64,000 bases of DNA from Actinomadura harenae (GCF_003696215.1 NZ_RFFG01000020.1:1-64000); one strand, 5' to 3'; positions 42,502-51,940 are shown, counted from the stretch's first letter. Numbers and translations: made by a program. Notes: generated from the sequence alone by a model not told the origin.

Positions 42502-43134
42502 ATGACCGGTGTGGGATCGGCCATCGAACGGGCCCGCAGGGGCCGCCGGGCACTGGACGAGGAGCACCTGGCGGCGCTGGCCGCCCTGGCCGACCGGGTC
42601 CGCGAGCTGACCGAGGCCGTCGTCCTCACCGACGTGGAGATCGACGAGCTGGCGGCCGTCGGCGAGCAGGTGGAGGCGCTCACCGGGCGCCTCGCCGCCG
42701 TCCGCCGGGACGCGCCGCCCGTCGCCCGCTACGGCGGCCACGGCCCCCTCCGCCACGTCACCAACCCGGTCACCGGTCTCGGCAACCCGCTCGCGCCGCC
42801 GCTCACGATCGAGTTCACCGAGACGGGCGCGCGCGCCGGATTCACCCTCAACCACGTCTACGAGGGGCCGCCCACCTTCGTCCACGGCGGTATCACCGCG
42901 ATGATCCTCGACCAGGTGCTCGGCATGGCGGCCGCCTCGAAGGCCGTCCCGGGCGTCACCGCGTCCCTCGAACTCCGGTACCGGCGTCCCACGCCCATCG
43001 GCGTTCCGCTCACGGTCGAGGCCGAGGTCACCGGCAGCTCCGGCCGCCGGTCCCACGCCGCGGGCCGCATTCTCGACCCCGAGGGGCTCGTCACCGTCGA
43101 GGCGAAGGCGTTGTTCATCGCGCCCCAGCGTTGA
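42502..43134 (+). CDS. PaaI-family hotdog thioesterase
   Basis: The product is 210 residues. A helical N-terminal region (residues 1-75) precedes a hotdog domain whose core reads FTLNHVYEGPPTFVHGGITAMILDQVLGMAA, with the HGG motif and a downstream Asp. ASLELRYRRPTPIGVPLTVEAEV follows. It should hydrolyse acyl-CoA thioesters in the cytosol. AAGGGAGG precedes ATG 42502, and TAGAAT is well placed as -10. The tandem palindromes just upstream suggest a dedicated repressor. Confidence 0.9.
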   Translation: MTGVGSAIERARRGRRALDEEHLAALAALADRVRELTEAVVLTDVEIDELAAVGEQVEALTGRLAAVRRDAPPVARYGGHGPLRHVTNPVTGLGNPLAPPLTIEFTETGARAGFTLNHVYEGPPTFVHGGITAMILDQVLGMAAASKAVPGVTASLELRYRRPTPIGVPLTVEAEVTGSSGRRSHAAGRILDPEGLVTVEAKALFIAPQR

Positions 43135-43164
43135 GCGAAGCGCCGCGTCAGGAAAAGTGCCGCG

Positions 43165-43953
43165 TCAGGAAAAGTGCTGTCCGGCGTTGACGTCGATGGT
43201 CGCGCCTGTTGTGGCGGCCGCCTGGTCGGACGCCAGGAAGACGATGGCCCGCGCGACGTCCTCCTCGGTGGCGATGCGGCGCAGGGCCATGGCGGCGGTG
43301 TCGCGGGCCTGGACGTCTTCGAAGGTGGTGTTCTCGGCCTCCGCGCGGGCGCGCATCCAGTCGTCCAGGACGTCGGACGCGATCCAGCCGGGCGCGACGC
43401 AGTTGACGCGGACGCCGGACGGGCCGAGCTCGTCCGCGAGGCAGTGGGACAGCAGGTGGACGGCGGCCTTGCCCGCCGCGTAGTCGCTGCGTCCGGCGTA
43501 GCCGCTGCGGGACGACATGGACGTGACGTTGACGATCGAGCCCGTCCCGGCGGCGACCATGTGCGGGGCGATGTGGCGGCAGGCCAGGAGGGTGCCGTAG
43601 GCGGCGATCTCGACGGACCTGCGCCACTGGTCGAGGTGGGCATCGTCCATGTCGAGGACGGCGCGGCGGTGCGAGCCGGGGAACGCGGCGTTGACGAGGA
43701 CGTCGACGCGGCCGAAACGGGCCATGACCGTTTCGGCGAGGCGCCGGGCCTGGGCGGGGTCGGCGATGTCGGTGGGGACGGGCAGGGCGTCGCGGCCTTC
43801 GGCGCGCACCTGCCCGGCGATGGTGTCGAGGGTGTCGGCGCTGCGCGCGGCGACGGCGACGTCCGCGCCCTCGCGCGCCATGAGCGCCGCCAGGGTGCGG
43901 CCGAGGCCGGGGCCCGCACCGGTGATCACCGCGATCTTGCCGTCCAGCATCAT
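43165..43953 (-). CDS. SDR-family oxidoreductase
   Basis: The product is 262 residues with a classical SDR layout: TGAGPGLGRTLA at the nucleotide site, NAAFPGS in place of NAG, catalytic Ser in TSMSSRSG, YAAGK as YxxxK, and IDVNAGQHF at the end. It is an NAD(P)-dependent alcohol/ketone dehydrogenase. ATG 43953 lies seven bases after TACGTT (minus strand 43961-43966) with no ribosome binding site, so it is leaderless. The shared operator at 43967-43982 controls this gene and probably the divergent hydantoinase operon. Confidence 0.92.
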   Translation of the reverse strand: MMLDGKIAVITGAGPGLGRTLAALMAREGADVAVAARSADTLDTIAGQVRAEGRDALPVPTDIADPAQARRLAETVMARFGRVDVLVNAAFPGSHRRAVLDMDDAHLDQWRRSVEIAAYGTLLACRHIAPHMVAAGTGSIVNVTSMSSRSGYAGRSDYAAGKAAVHLLSHCLADELGPSGVRVNCVAPGWIASDVLDDWMRARAEAENTTFEDVQARDTAAMALRRIATEEDVARAIVFLASDQAAATTGATIDVNAGQHFS

Positions 43954-43966
43954 GCCCGTTAACGTA

Positions 43967-43982
43967 CCAAGCGCTAGCTAGG
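43967..43982. promoter_or_regulatory. CCAAGC-N4-GCTTGG-type operator, copy 4 of 6, between divergent genes
   Basis: CCAAGC-GCTA-GCTAGG, one mismatch from the perfect palindrome. On the minus strand it abuts the TACGTT -10 box of the SDR gene. On the plus strand it lies 20 bases before hyuA. Confidence 0.65.
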
Positions 43983-44001
43983 TGATGCTGCGGAGGTGCG
44001 G

Positions 44002-46080
44002 ATGAGCGTCACCCTCGCGACCGACGTCGGCGGGACGTTCACCGACGTGGTGCTGACCGGGCCGGACGGCCGCGTCGTGGTCGCCAAGACGCTGACCACC
44101 GCGGACGACCCGACCGAGGGGCTGCTGCGCGGCGTCCGGCGGGTCCTCGCGGACGCGGGGGTCCCGGCGGGCGCGGTCACCCGGGTCGTCCACGCGACGA
44201 CGCTCGCGACCAACGTGATCCTGGAGCGGACGGGCGTGCCGGTCGCGTTCGTCACGACCGAGGGGTTCCGGTCGATGCTCGCGCTCGGACGGCAGGCCCG
44301 GGTCGAGGAGGACCGGTACGACCGGTTCTTCGTGCAGCCGGAGCCGCCCGTCCCGCTGACGCACACGTTCACCGTCCCGGAACGGCTGGACGCCACGGGC
44401 GCCGTGCTCACCCCCCTGGACGAGGCGGCCGCCGAAGCCGTGGCCGGACGGATCGCGGAGCTGGGCGTCTCGGCCGTCGCGATCTGCCTGCTGCACTCGT
44501 ACCTGAACCCCGCGCACGAGCGGCGCCTCGCGGAGATCGTCGCGGCGCGGCTGCCGGACGGCACGCCGGTCGTCGCGTCCTGCGACGTGTGGCCGGAGTT
44601 GGGGGAGTACGAGCGGGCCACGACGACGCTGATGTCCGCCTACGTCGGGCCGGTCATGGCCGCCTACCTGCGCAGACTCGAGGAGCGGCTGCGCGGGGCC
44701 GGGGTCCGCGCGCCGGTCCGGGTGATGGAGTCGGCGGGCGGCGTGCTGCCCGCGGCGCTCGCCGCCGACCGCGCCGTGTACACGATCGAGTCCGGACCCG
44801 CCGCCGGGGTCGTCGCCGCCGCGCGGCTCGGGGCCCGGCGCGGCCTCGCCGACCTGGTCTGCTTCGACATGGGCGGGACGACCGCGAAGGCCGGGCTCGT
44901 CCGGGGCGGGCGTCCGGGCGTCACGCACGAGTTCCAGGTCGGCGGCAAGGGCAGCCACGGCGGACGGCGTCCCGGGACCGGCGTCCCGATCAAGGTGCCC
45001 GCGATCGACCTCGCCGAGGTCGGGTCCGGCGGCGGGTCCCTCGCCTGGGCGGACGCCGGGACCCTGCGCGTCGGGCCGCGCTCGGCGGGCGCGGACCCCG
45101 GCCCCGCCTGCTACGGGCGCGGTGGGACCCTCCCCACCGTGACCGACGCCGATCTCGTCCTGGGCTACCTCGACCCGGACGGCTTCGGCGCGTTCCGCCT
45201 GGACGCGTCGCTCGCCCGCGCCGCGATCGAGGAGCACGTGGCGCGTCCCCTCGGCGTGGACGTGACCCGCGCCGCCGCCGCGATCCACGACATCGCGGGC
45301 GCGCAGATGGGCGCGGCCGTGCACGTCGTGACCGTCCGGCGCGGCATCGACCCGCGCGGGTTCACGCTGGTCGCGCTGGGCGGCGCGGCTCCGACGCACG
45401 CCGCCGGCCTGGCGGAGCGGTTCGGGATCGGGCGGGTGCTCGTCCCGCCGCACGCCGGGGTCGGGTCGGCGGCCGGGCTGCTGCACGCCGACCTCGCGAT
45501 CGAGCGGGCCCGGACGTTCCTCGAGCCGGTCGCGCGGCTGACGTCCTGCTCGGCCGGCCGGGAGTCGCTGGGGGAGCTCGCCGGGCTGCTGGCCGAGCTG
45601 GAGCGGGCTGCGCGCGCCGATCTGTCGGCGGACGGTGAGGCCGTGGTCGTCCGGTCGGTCGGGGTCCGGTTCGTCGGGCAGGCGCACGCGTTCACCGTCG
45701 AGCTGCCCGCAGGGCCCGTCACGCCGGAGACCGTCCGGGGCGCGGCCCAGGAGTTCTACAAGCGGTACCACGAGTCGTACGGCATCGACCTGCGCGATCC
45801 CGCCGAGCTGACCACCGCGCGCGTACGAGTGACGCTTCCCGGGGACGCTCAGCCTTCGCCGCGGATCACTCCCGTGCCGTCGCCTACGGCGTCCCGCCGG
45901 ATCTGGCTTTCGGGTGAGTGGGTGGACGTGCCTGTACGCGCGCGCACGAGCCATGCGCCCGGCGAGTCGTTCGACGGGCCTTGCATGGTCACCGAACCGC
46001 AGTGCTCGCTGCTCGTCCCGTCCGGATGGCGCGGCACCGTGGACGACGAGGGCGCGATCCTCCTGGAGGCCCGGTCATGA
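44002..46080 (+). CDS. hyuA: hydantoinase/oxoprolinase A subunit
   Basis: The product is 692 residues. It has the N-terminal DVGGTFTDVV motif of the sugar-kinase-like ATPase, a second phosphate motif DMGGTTAKAG, the GGGS metal-type region, and the C-terminal hydantoinase A core. Together with HyuB this family opens hydantoins, 5-oxoproline, or carboxylates acetone-type ketones with ATP. The start is ATG 44002, five bases after CGGAGG; an in-frame GTG at 43996 is rejected. The stop overlaps hyuB (ATGA). The operator copy upstream suggests co-regulation with the divergent SDR. Confidence 0.92.
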   Translation: MSVTLATDVGGTFTDVVLTGPDGRVVVAKTLTTADDPTEGLLRGVRRVLADAGVPAGAVTRVVHATTLATNVILERTGVPVAFVTTEGFRSMLALGRQARVEEDRYDRFFVQPEPPVPLTHTFTVPERLDATGAVLTPLDEAAAEAVAGRIAELGVSAVAICLLHSYLNPAHERRLAEIVAARLPDGTPVVASCDVWPELGEYERATTTLMSAYVGPVMAAYLRRLEERLRGAGVRAPVRVMESAGGVLPAALAADRAVYTIESGPAAGVVAAARLGARRGLADLVCFDMGGTTAKAGLVRGGRPGVTHEFQVGGKGSHGGRRPGTGVPIKVPAIDLAEVGSGGGSLAWADAGTLRVGPRSAGADPGPACYGRGGTLPTVTDADLVLGYLDPDGFGAFRLDASLARAAIEEHVARPLGVDVTRAAAAIHDIAGAQMGAAVHVVTVRRGIDPRGFTLVALGGAAPTHAAGLAERFGIGRVLVPPHAGVGSAAGLLHADLAIERARTFLEPVARLTSCSAGRESLGELAGLLAELERAARADLSADGEAVVVRSVGVRFVGQAHAFTVELPAGPVTPETVRGAAQEFYKRYHESYGIDLRDPAELTTARVRVTLPGDAQPSPRITPVPSPTASRRIWLSGEWVDVPVRARTSHAPGESFDGPCMVTEPQCSLLVPSGWRGTVDDEGAILLEARS

Positions 46081-47672
46081 CGTCCCCCGATCTGACGGCG
46101 GAGATCCTGCGGAACGCGCTGTGCGTCGCGGCCGAGGAGGCCGGGATCGTGGTCGTCCGGTCCGCGTACTCGGCGTTCATCGTGGAGGGCGCGGACGCGG
46201 CGGCGGCGATCCTCGACGCGCGCGGACGGCTCGTCGCACACTCCCTCTCGACCGCGCTGATCCAGTGCGCCAGCCTGCGCGGCGCCCTGCCGTTCCTGCT
46301 GGACGCGCACCCGCCCGAGACCATGGAGCCGGGTGACGTGTTCGTGCTGAACGACGTCTACCAGGGCGGCATCCACGCCAACGACCTGCTCGTCTTCAGG
46401 CCCGTTCTCGTGGACGGCGCGCCCGCCTACTTCACGGGAACGCTCATCCACGTCGCCGACCTTTCGGGTATCTCCGCAGGTGGGATGGCCTCCGACGCGA
46501 CCGACGTGTTCCTTGAGGGGCTCCAGTTGCCGCCCGTCCGGATCGCGACGGCCGAGGGGCTCGCCGACGATCTCGTGCGCGTTCTCGCGGCGAACAGCCG
46601 CACGCCCGAACGGCTCGTCGGGGATCTGCGCGCGCTGATCGCCGGGGCCAACGTCGCCGCCCGCCGCCTCGAGGAGATCATCGAGGCGCACACGCCCGAG
46701 GGCCTCGCGCGCGGCATCGCCGACTACCTCGCGCACACCGAACGCCGCATGCGCGACGGCCTCGCGGACATCCCGGCGGGCACGCGCCGCGCGTCCTACA
46801 CGCTGGACGACGGGCACACCGTCCGCGTCGCCGTCACCTCGGACGGCGCGGGCGCGCTCACGGTCGACTTCGACGGCACCGACGAACAGGTCCCGCTGCC
46901 GGTGAACTCGGGGTTCTCGCAGACGATCGGCGGCGTCCTGTACGCGGTGCGGTGCTTCGTCGACCCGGCGCTGCCGATGAACGAGGGCTGCTTCACGCCC
47001 GTCGACGTCCGCCTGCCGCGCGGCACGCTCGTCCACTGCACGCCGCCGTTCCCGGGAGGCGGACGCTTCGGCACGGTCGCCGCCGCCGAGGAGGCCGTCC
47101 TCGCGGCGATCGCCCCGGACGGCGCCGCCGCGTCCGGGATCCTCCAGGCGTTCAGCATCAGCGGCGTCCGGACGCCCTGGCTGCACATGGCGTTCGACCT
47201 CGGGGGCACCGGCGCCCGGCCGGACGGCGACGGCGTCGACGCCACGGGCGCGCTGTTCGGCGGCGGCCGCAACATCATCCCGCAGGTCGAGCCGGTCGAG
47301 GCGCGGCTGCCCCTGCGGATCGAGGAGATCTCCCTGATCCCCGACTCGGGCGGCGCCGGACGGCACCGGGGCGGCCTCGGCACACGGACCGTCCTGCGCG
47401 TGCTCGACGACGCGCGGGTCGACACCCGGGGCGAGCGCCTGCGCCGCCCGCCGCCCGGCGCGTCCGGCGGATCACCCGGACGCGCGGGCTCCTACCTGCG
47501 CGAACGCGCCGACGGCAGGACCGAGCCGCTCGGCACGAAGGCCACCCGGCAGCCGCTCGCGGCGGGGGAGGCCCTGATCGTCGAGACGTCCGGCGGCGGG
47601 GGCCACGGGCCGTCCGGCCGGCGCGCTCCCGAAGCCCTCGCACGCGACCGCGCCGACGGGAGGATCACGTGA
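46077..47672 (+). CDS. hyuB: hydantoinase/oxoprolinase B subunit
   Basis: The product is 531 residues. It shows ILRNALCVAAEEAGIVVVRSAYSAFIVEGADAAA, DVFVLNDVYQGGIHANDL, and a C-terminal GRNIIPQ and SGGGGHGPS typical of hydantoinase B. It forms the catalytic partner of HyuA. The start overlaps the hyuA stop and the stop overlaps the LLM start (GTGA), so three genes are coupled in one operon. The substrate is unknown; hydantoin, oxoproline or ketone carboxylation are the options by family. Confidence 0.92.
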   Translation: MTSPDLTAEILRNALCVAAEEAGIVVVRSAYSAFIVEGADAAAAILDARGRLVAHSLSTALIQCASLRGALPFLLDAHPPETMEPGDVFVLNDVYQGGIHANDLLVFRPVLVDGAPAYFTGTLIHVADLSGISAGGMASDATDVFLEGLQLPPVRIATAEGLADDLVRVLAANSRTPERLVGDLRALIAGANVAARRLEEIIEAHTPEGLARGIADYLAHTERRMRDGLADIPAGTRRASYTLDDGHTVRVAVTSDGAGALTVDFDGTDEQVPLPVNSGFSQTIGGVLYAVRCFVDPALPMNEGCFTPVDVRLPRGTLVHCTPPFPGGGRFGTVAAAEEAVLAAIAPDGAAASGILQAFSISGVRTPWLHMAFDLGGTGARPDGDGVDATGALFGGGRNIIPQVEPVEARLPLRIEEISLIPDSGGAGRHRGGLGTRTVLRVLDDARVDTRGERLRRPPPGASGGSPGRAGSYLRERADGRTEPLGTKATRQPLAAGEALIVETSGGGGHGPSGRRAPEALARDRADGRIT

Positions 47673-48532
47673 AGTTCGGCATTCCGCTCGGCCTCGTCCA
47701 CCCTGCGGCCTGGAAGGACCTGGCCGTCACCGCCGACCACGCCGGTTTCGAGTCGGTCTGGCTCGCCGAGCACCTGGTGTTCGCGACGGACCTGTCCACC
47801 GCGACCTACCCCGGCACCGACGAACCCGGCATCAACCCGGCGACGCCGCTGTACGACGCGCCCGCCTACCTCTGCGCCCTCGCCGCGCTGACCAGCCGTG
47901 TCCGGCTCGGCACCGCCGTCTACCTCTACGCGCTGCGGCACCCCTTCACCGCCGCCCGCGCCTTCGCGACCCTCGACCAGATCTCCAACGGCCGCGCGAT
48001 CGCCGGCGTCGGCGCGGGCTGGTACGAGGGCGAATGGCTCGCCGCGGGCCTCGACTTCGCCTCCCGGGGCCGCCGCCTGGACGAGGCCATCGCCGTCTCC
48101 CGCCGCCTCTGGACCGAACCCGCCGTCGAGCACCGGGGCGAGTTCTACGCCTTCCCCGAGGTCGCCTTCGAACCGAAACCCGTCCAGCCGCGCCTGCCCG
48201 TCCTCGCGGGCGGCGAGTCCAGGGCCGCCCTCCGCCGGGCCGCCACCCTCTGCGACGGCTGGATCTCCATGCCCCAGACCCCCGACCGGATCCGGCCCCG
48301 CATCGAGCTGCTCCGCGAACTCCGTGAGGAGGCCGGACGCGGTGGTGAACCCTTCGAGATCACCGCGCACGCCTACGCCCTCGAGGACCCCGCCGAGGTG
48401 GACGAATGGGCGGCACTCGGGGTGGACCGGCTGATCGTCCGGCCCTGGCGGCGCTCCCGGGACGCGGTCGAGGCCGTGGCCGCCTTCGCCGAGACCTTCG
48501 CCGAAACCTTCGACCTCCCTGACAACATGTGA
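47669..48532 (+). CDS. LLM-class F420-dependent oxidoreductase of the hydantoinase operon
   Basis: The product is 287 residues: VWLAEHLVFATD, VRLGTAVYLYALRHPFTAARAFATLDQISNGR and AIAGVGAGWYEGEWLAAG, the TIGR03619 pattern. Translation is coupled to hyuB by a GTGA overlap, so its substrate is most likely the product or precursor of the hydantoinase. The C-terminus carries a short repeat FAETFAETF. Confidence 0.9.
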   Translation: MKFGIPLGLVHPAAWKDLAVTADHAGFESVWLAEHLVFATDLSTATYPGTDEPGINPATPLYDAPAYLCALAALTSRVRLGTAVYLYALRHPFTAARAFATLDQISNGRAIAGVGAGWYEGEWLAAGLDFASRGRRLDEAIAVSRRLWTEPAVEHRGEFYAFPEVAFEPKPVQPRLPVLAGGESRAALRRAATLCDGWISMPQTPDRIRPRIELLRELREEAGRGGEPFEITAHAYALEDPAEVDEWAALGVDRLIVRPWRRSRDAVEAVAAFAETFAETFDLPDNM

Positions 48533-48575
48533 CATCCCGCCCCGTGTGCCCCGGCGCTGACATACCGTGCGGACC

Positions 48576-49250
48576 ATGGCGAGAGTGCTCGTGGTGGAGG
48601 ACGATCCGGACGTCCGCACCGCGCTGGTCCGCGAGCTCGGCGCGCGCGACCACGTGGTCCGCAGCGCCGGGACCGCGATGGACGCGCTGCGCGAGGTGAC
48701 CCAGGCTCCCCCCGACGTGGTCGTCCTCGACCTCGGGCTGCCCGACCTGGACGGCGGCGAGGTGCTGAAGATGCTGCGCGGCGTGTCGGACGTGCCCGTC
48801 GTCATCGCCACCGCCCGCGACGACGAGCCCGGGATCGTCCGGCTGCTCAACGCGGGCGCGGACGACTACCTGATCAAGCCGTTCTCCGCCGAGCACCTGT
48901 CCGCGCGGCTGGCCGCCGTGCTGCGCCGGGCGGCGCGGTCCGGCCCGGTCGCGGAACTGCGGGTCGGCGGGCTGCGCATCGATCCGGACCGGCGCGAGGC
49001 CGCGCTCGACGGCGCGCCCCTGGAGCTGACCCGCCGCGAGTTCGACCTGCTCGCCTACCTCGCCGCCCGCCCCGGACGCGTCGTCGCGCGCCGCGAGCTG
49101 CTCGCCGAGGTGTGGCGGCAGCCGTACGGCGACGACCAGACCATCGACGTCCACCTGTCCTGGCTGCGGCGCAAGCTCGGGGAGACCGCCGCGCGCCCGC
49201 GCTACCTGCACACCGTCCGCGGGGTCGGCGTCCGCCTGACCGCCCCGTGA
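48576..49250 (+). CDS. OmpR-family response regulator
   Basis: The product is 224 residues. The receiver domain has the acidic pocket VEDDPD, phospho-acceptor D52 (VVLDLGLPD), T (IATARDD) and K in DYLIKPFSAEHL. A winged-helix Trans_reg_C domain fills residues 130-222 (LTRREFDLLAYLAARPGRVVARRELL, DVHLSWLRRKLGE). It is the partner of the histidine kinase 72 bases downstream. ATG 48576 lies seven bases after TACCGT (48563-48568) with no ribosome binding site, so it is leaderless; the in-frame GTG 48567 falls inside the -10 box and is rejected. Confidence 0.95.
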   Translation: MARVLVVEDDPDVRTALVRELGARDHVVRSAGTAMDALREVTQAPPDVVVLDLGLPDLDGGEVLKMLRGVSDVPVVIATARDDEPGIVRLLNAGADDYLIKPFSAEHLSARLAAVLRRAARSGPVAELRVGGLRIDPDRREAALDGAPLELTRREFDLLAYLAARPGRVVARRELLAEVWRQPYGDDQTIDVHLSWLRRKLGETAARPRYLHTVRGVGVRLTAP

Positions 49251-49321
49251 CGCGGCCGGCCGGGCCCGGGGGCGCAGGGCTGTGAGGGGGGCGGGGCTGT
49301 GAGGGTGGCGGGGGCGGCGCG

Positions 49322-50662
49322 GTGAGGCGGACGCTGGTCATGGTGGCGCTCGCGGCCTCGGCGATGGCCGCGCTGGCGTTCCTCGTCCCGCTCGCGCTGC
49401 TGATGCGGGACACCGCGCGCGACCGGGCGGTGAGCGCCGCCGAACGGCAGGCCGCGTCGATCGTGCCCGACCTCGCCGTCGCGTCCGCCCCGGCCGACCT
49501 GGAGCGCGCCGTCGCGGCACGGCCCGCCGGCGCCGCCCACCGCATGGTCCTTCACCTTCCGGACGACTCGACCGTGCCCGCGCCGCACCGTCCGGGCGCC
49601 ACGTCCGCGCAGGTCGTGGCCGCGATCGCGCGCGGACACTCGACCACGGTCCCGGTGCCCGGCGGGGAGTCGCTGCTCCAGCCGGTGTCCCTGGCGGGCG
49701 GCCGGGTCGTCGTGGTCGAGGTCGTCGTGCCGCGCTCGGAGCTGACCCGCGGCGTCACCCGGTCCTGGCTGGTGATGGGCCTGGTCGCGGCCGTGCTGGT
49801 CGGCGGCGCGGTGCTGGCGGCCGACCGGCACGGCGCGCGCGTGATCCGCGCGACCCGGCGGCTCTCGGACGCCGCGGCCGCGTTCGGCGACGGCGACCTC
49901 GGCGCCCGCGTCGCCCCGGACGGCCCGCCCGAGGTCGCCGAGGCCGGGCTCGCGTTCAACGCGATGGCCGACCACGTCGTCCAGCTCCTGGCGGCCGAAC
50001 GCGAGATGGCCGCGGACCTGTCGCACCGGCTCCGCACCCCGCTCGCCGCGCTGCGGCTGAACGCCGAGGCCCTCGGCGACGGGCCGGTCGCCGACCAGAC
50101 CCGCGAGGCCGTGGACCGGCTCGAACGCGAGGTCGACCAGATCATCCGGACCGTCCGGCGGCCGACCGCGCGGGGCAGCTGCGACGCCGCGAAGGTGCTG
50201 CGCGACCGGGTCCGGTTCTGGTCCGTCCTCGCCGAGGACGAGGGCCGGTCGTGCGAGCTGATCGGCGCGGACCGCCCGGCGCCGCTGCCGCTGCCCGGCA
50301 GCGAACTCGCCGCCGCCGTCGACTCCCTGCTCGGCAACGTCTTCAAGCACACCGCCGAGGGCGCCGGGTTCGCGGTCACCCTGCACCAGGGACGCGGCGT
50401 CACCGGCATCCTCGTCGCGGACGCCGGGACCGGCATCGCCGACCCCGAGGCGGCCCTGCAACGCGGCCGCAGCGGCGGCGGCTCGACCGGGCTCGGCCTG
50501 GACATCGCCCGCCGCGCCGCCGAGTCCACGGGCGGCCACCTGCGCATCCACCGGTCCGCCCTCGGCGGGGCCCAGATCCAGATGTGGTTCCGGACCCGCT
50601 GGCTCCCGCCGCAGCGCCGCTCCCGCCGCCTCGTCCGGCGGCGGCACACGCGGTCCGACTAG
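49322..50662 (+). CDS. sensor histidine kinase paired with the OmpR regulator
   Basis: The product is 446 residues. It has an N-terminal transmembrane segment (residues 3-27), an extracytoplasmic sensor, and a second transmembrane segment near 140-165. A HAMP domain and a HisKA domain with H235 in SHRLRTPLAALR follow, then a HATPase with LLGNVFKHT, DAGTGI and GSTGLGLDIA. In the H-box the usual Glu after His is Arg (SHRLRTPL rather than SHELRTPL), a variant known in some actinobacterial kinases. The last 25 residues are Arg-rich. It is the cognate kinase of the adjacent regulator. Signal unknown. Confidence 0.93.
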   Translation: MRRTLVMVALAASAMAALAFLVPLALLMRDTARDRAVSAAERQAASIVPDLAVASAPADLERAVAARPAGAAHRMVLHLPDDSTVPAPHRPGATSAQVVAAIARGHSTTVPVPGGESLLQPVSLAGGRVVVVEVVVPRSELTRGVTRSWLVMGLVAAVLVGGAVLAADRHGARVIRATRRLSDAAAAFGDGDLGARVAPDGPPEVAEAGLAFNAMADHVVQLLAAEREMAADLSHRLRTPLAALRLNAEALGDGPVADQTREAVDRLEREVDQIIRTVRRPTARGSCDAAKVLRDRVRFWSVLAEDEGRSCELIGADRPAPLPLPGSELAAAVDSLLGNVFKHTAEGAGFAVTLHQGRGVTGILVADAGTGIADPEAALQRGRSGGGSTGLGLDIARRAAESTGGHLRIHRSALGGAQIQMWFRTRWLPPQRRSRRLVRRRHTRSD

Positions 50663-51030
50663 ACCTGGGTGACGGACAGGCCGTTGCCGTCCTGGTCGCG
50701 GAAGGCGAACATCGGTGGCGCGCCCTCCCAGACCAGGACGTCGTCGGCGTCCACGCCCCTGCCCACCAGCTCGTCACGCAGCGCCCGCGCGTCCGCGGTC
50801 GCGAGCCGGATCTCCGTGCGCCGCCCGGCGGGCGACTGCTCGCTCGCCGGGACCAGCGCGATCGTCGTCGCCGCCCCGGCCGGGGCGACCTCGATCCAGC
50901 GCCCGCCGAACCGTCCCAGCGGCACGTCCCGCCGCACCTCCATGCCGAGGACGCCGACGTAGAAGTCGACGGCCTTGTCCTGGTCACTGACCGGGACGCC
51001 CGCCGCCCAGATTCCGGTGATACCGCTCAT
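50659..51030 (-). CDS. VOC-superfamily protein
   Basis: The product is 123 residues with one glyoxalase/bleomycin-resistance fold: DQDKAVDFYVGVLGMEVRRDV, RWIEVAPAGAATTIALV, and the C-terminal strand AFRDQDGNGLSV. Such proteins are metal enzymes or binding proteins. ATG 51030 follows GGAGGTCC. The stop codons of this gene and of the convergent kinase gene overlap by four bases. Function not assigned. Confidence 0.87.
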   Translation of the reverse strand: MSGITGIWAAGVPVSDQDKAVDFYVGVLGMEVRRDVPLGRFGGRWIEVAPAGAATTIALVPASEQSPAGRRTEIRLATADARALRDELVGRGVDADDVLVWEGAPPMFAFRDQDGNGLSVTQV

Positions 51031-51106
51031 ATGGACCTCCCTGCTCCGATTAGCGCAAGGACAGACCCCGGGACATCCCAAAACTCATCGGACGGCGCCC
51101 TGCCCC

Positions 51107-51682
51107 TCAGATGATCGCGAAGCCGTACTCTCCGGCCAACACGTCCAGCCGGGGATCCCCGAACCGCTCCCGCATCGCCTTGAACGCCAGCGCCTTGTCC
51201 TCGCCGAACCGCCCGACCTTCACCGTGTAGGTCGCCGCCGACACGAACACCGGGGGCGTCGACTTGCTGTGGAACTTGTCCGCGTACATGACGACCGCCT
51301 CCTCGTCTGTCTCCGCGAGGAAGTCGGCCTCCGGCAGCGGCAACCCCTGCTCCCGCACGTCCGCGCAGGTCAGGCCGACCCCGGTGTGATGCGAGCAGAA
51401 CCGGCACAACGCCTCCGGCAGGCCCTCCTCGCGCAACAGCTCCTCACCGAGCACCCCGTGCCGGATGTAGTCGGCGGAGTCGAGCCGCCCGTCCGGCCCG
51501 TAGAGCCGGTACACGCCGATGTCATGCAGCAGCGCCCCCGCCCGCACCAGCGGACTGTCACTGAACTGCCCGGCGATCCGAGCCACGATCTCGCAGTGCG
51601 TGAACACCAGCTCGAACGCCTCGGCCGAGGGAGCGTGCTTCTCGTGCAGCCCCCGAATCTCCCCATCAGACGGAACCCGCAT
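51107..51682 (-). CDS. HD-domain phosphohydrolase
   Basis: The product is 191 residues. H in VFTHCEIVARIA, the HD pair in AGALLHDIGVYRLYG, then RHGVLGEELLREEGLP, CSHHTGV and VMYADKFHS give the metal-binding HD pattern. It is likely a soluble nucleotide phosphohydrolase or related enzyme. The C-terminus (DVLAGEYGFAII) is unremarkable. The 258-base spacer to the TetR gene upstream holds that gene's terminator-like hairpin and the promoter of this gene. Confidence 0.87.
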   Translation of the reverse strand: MRVPSDGEIRGLHEKHAPSAEAFELVFTHCEIVARIAGQFSDSPLVRAGALLHDIGVYRLYGPDGRLDSADYIRHGVLGEELLREEGLPEALCRFCSHHTGVGLTCADVREQGLPLPEADFLAETDEEAVVMYADKFHSKSTPPVFVSAATYTVKVGRFGEDKALAFKAMRERFGDPRLDVLAGEYGFAII

Positions 51683-51884
51683 CCCGAAATCCTAAGCGCC
51701 CCCACCCGCCACCCGTCCGCCGCCGCGGGAGTCCTGACGTTCTTTCGCAGCTCAGAGCCGGTGGGATAACGGGGGCTCAGGCTGGGCCTAAGGGAGGGTT
51801 AAGGGAGGCCTGGCGAGGGGGTTCGGGTGCTTAGTGTGGCGGGAGCCAGGGTCTGGCTCTGGCTCTGGTTGACAGGTGATCGGT

Positions 51885-51921
51885 CCGTACGGCCCGCGTG
51901 ACCCCGCTCGGGGCCGTGCGG
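51885..51921 (-). terminator. hairpin downstream of the TetR gene
   Basis: CCGTACGGCCC (51885-51895) pairs with GGGCCGTGCGG (51911-51921) with one G-T type mismatch. No T-run. The surrounding 51683-51940 also has short GGGAGG and TCTGGC direct repeats. Confidence 0.55.
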
Positions 51922-51940
51922 GCCGGTCGCGTTTCCGGGG

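Noticed and set aside
51885..51921. A second operator of the TetR gene
   Set aside because: The imperfect hairpin follows the TetR stop and has no similarity to the 20-bp palindrome. A terminator is the simpler reading.
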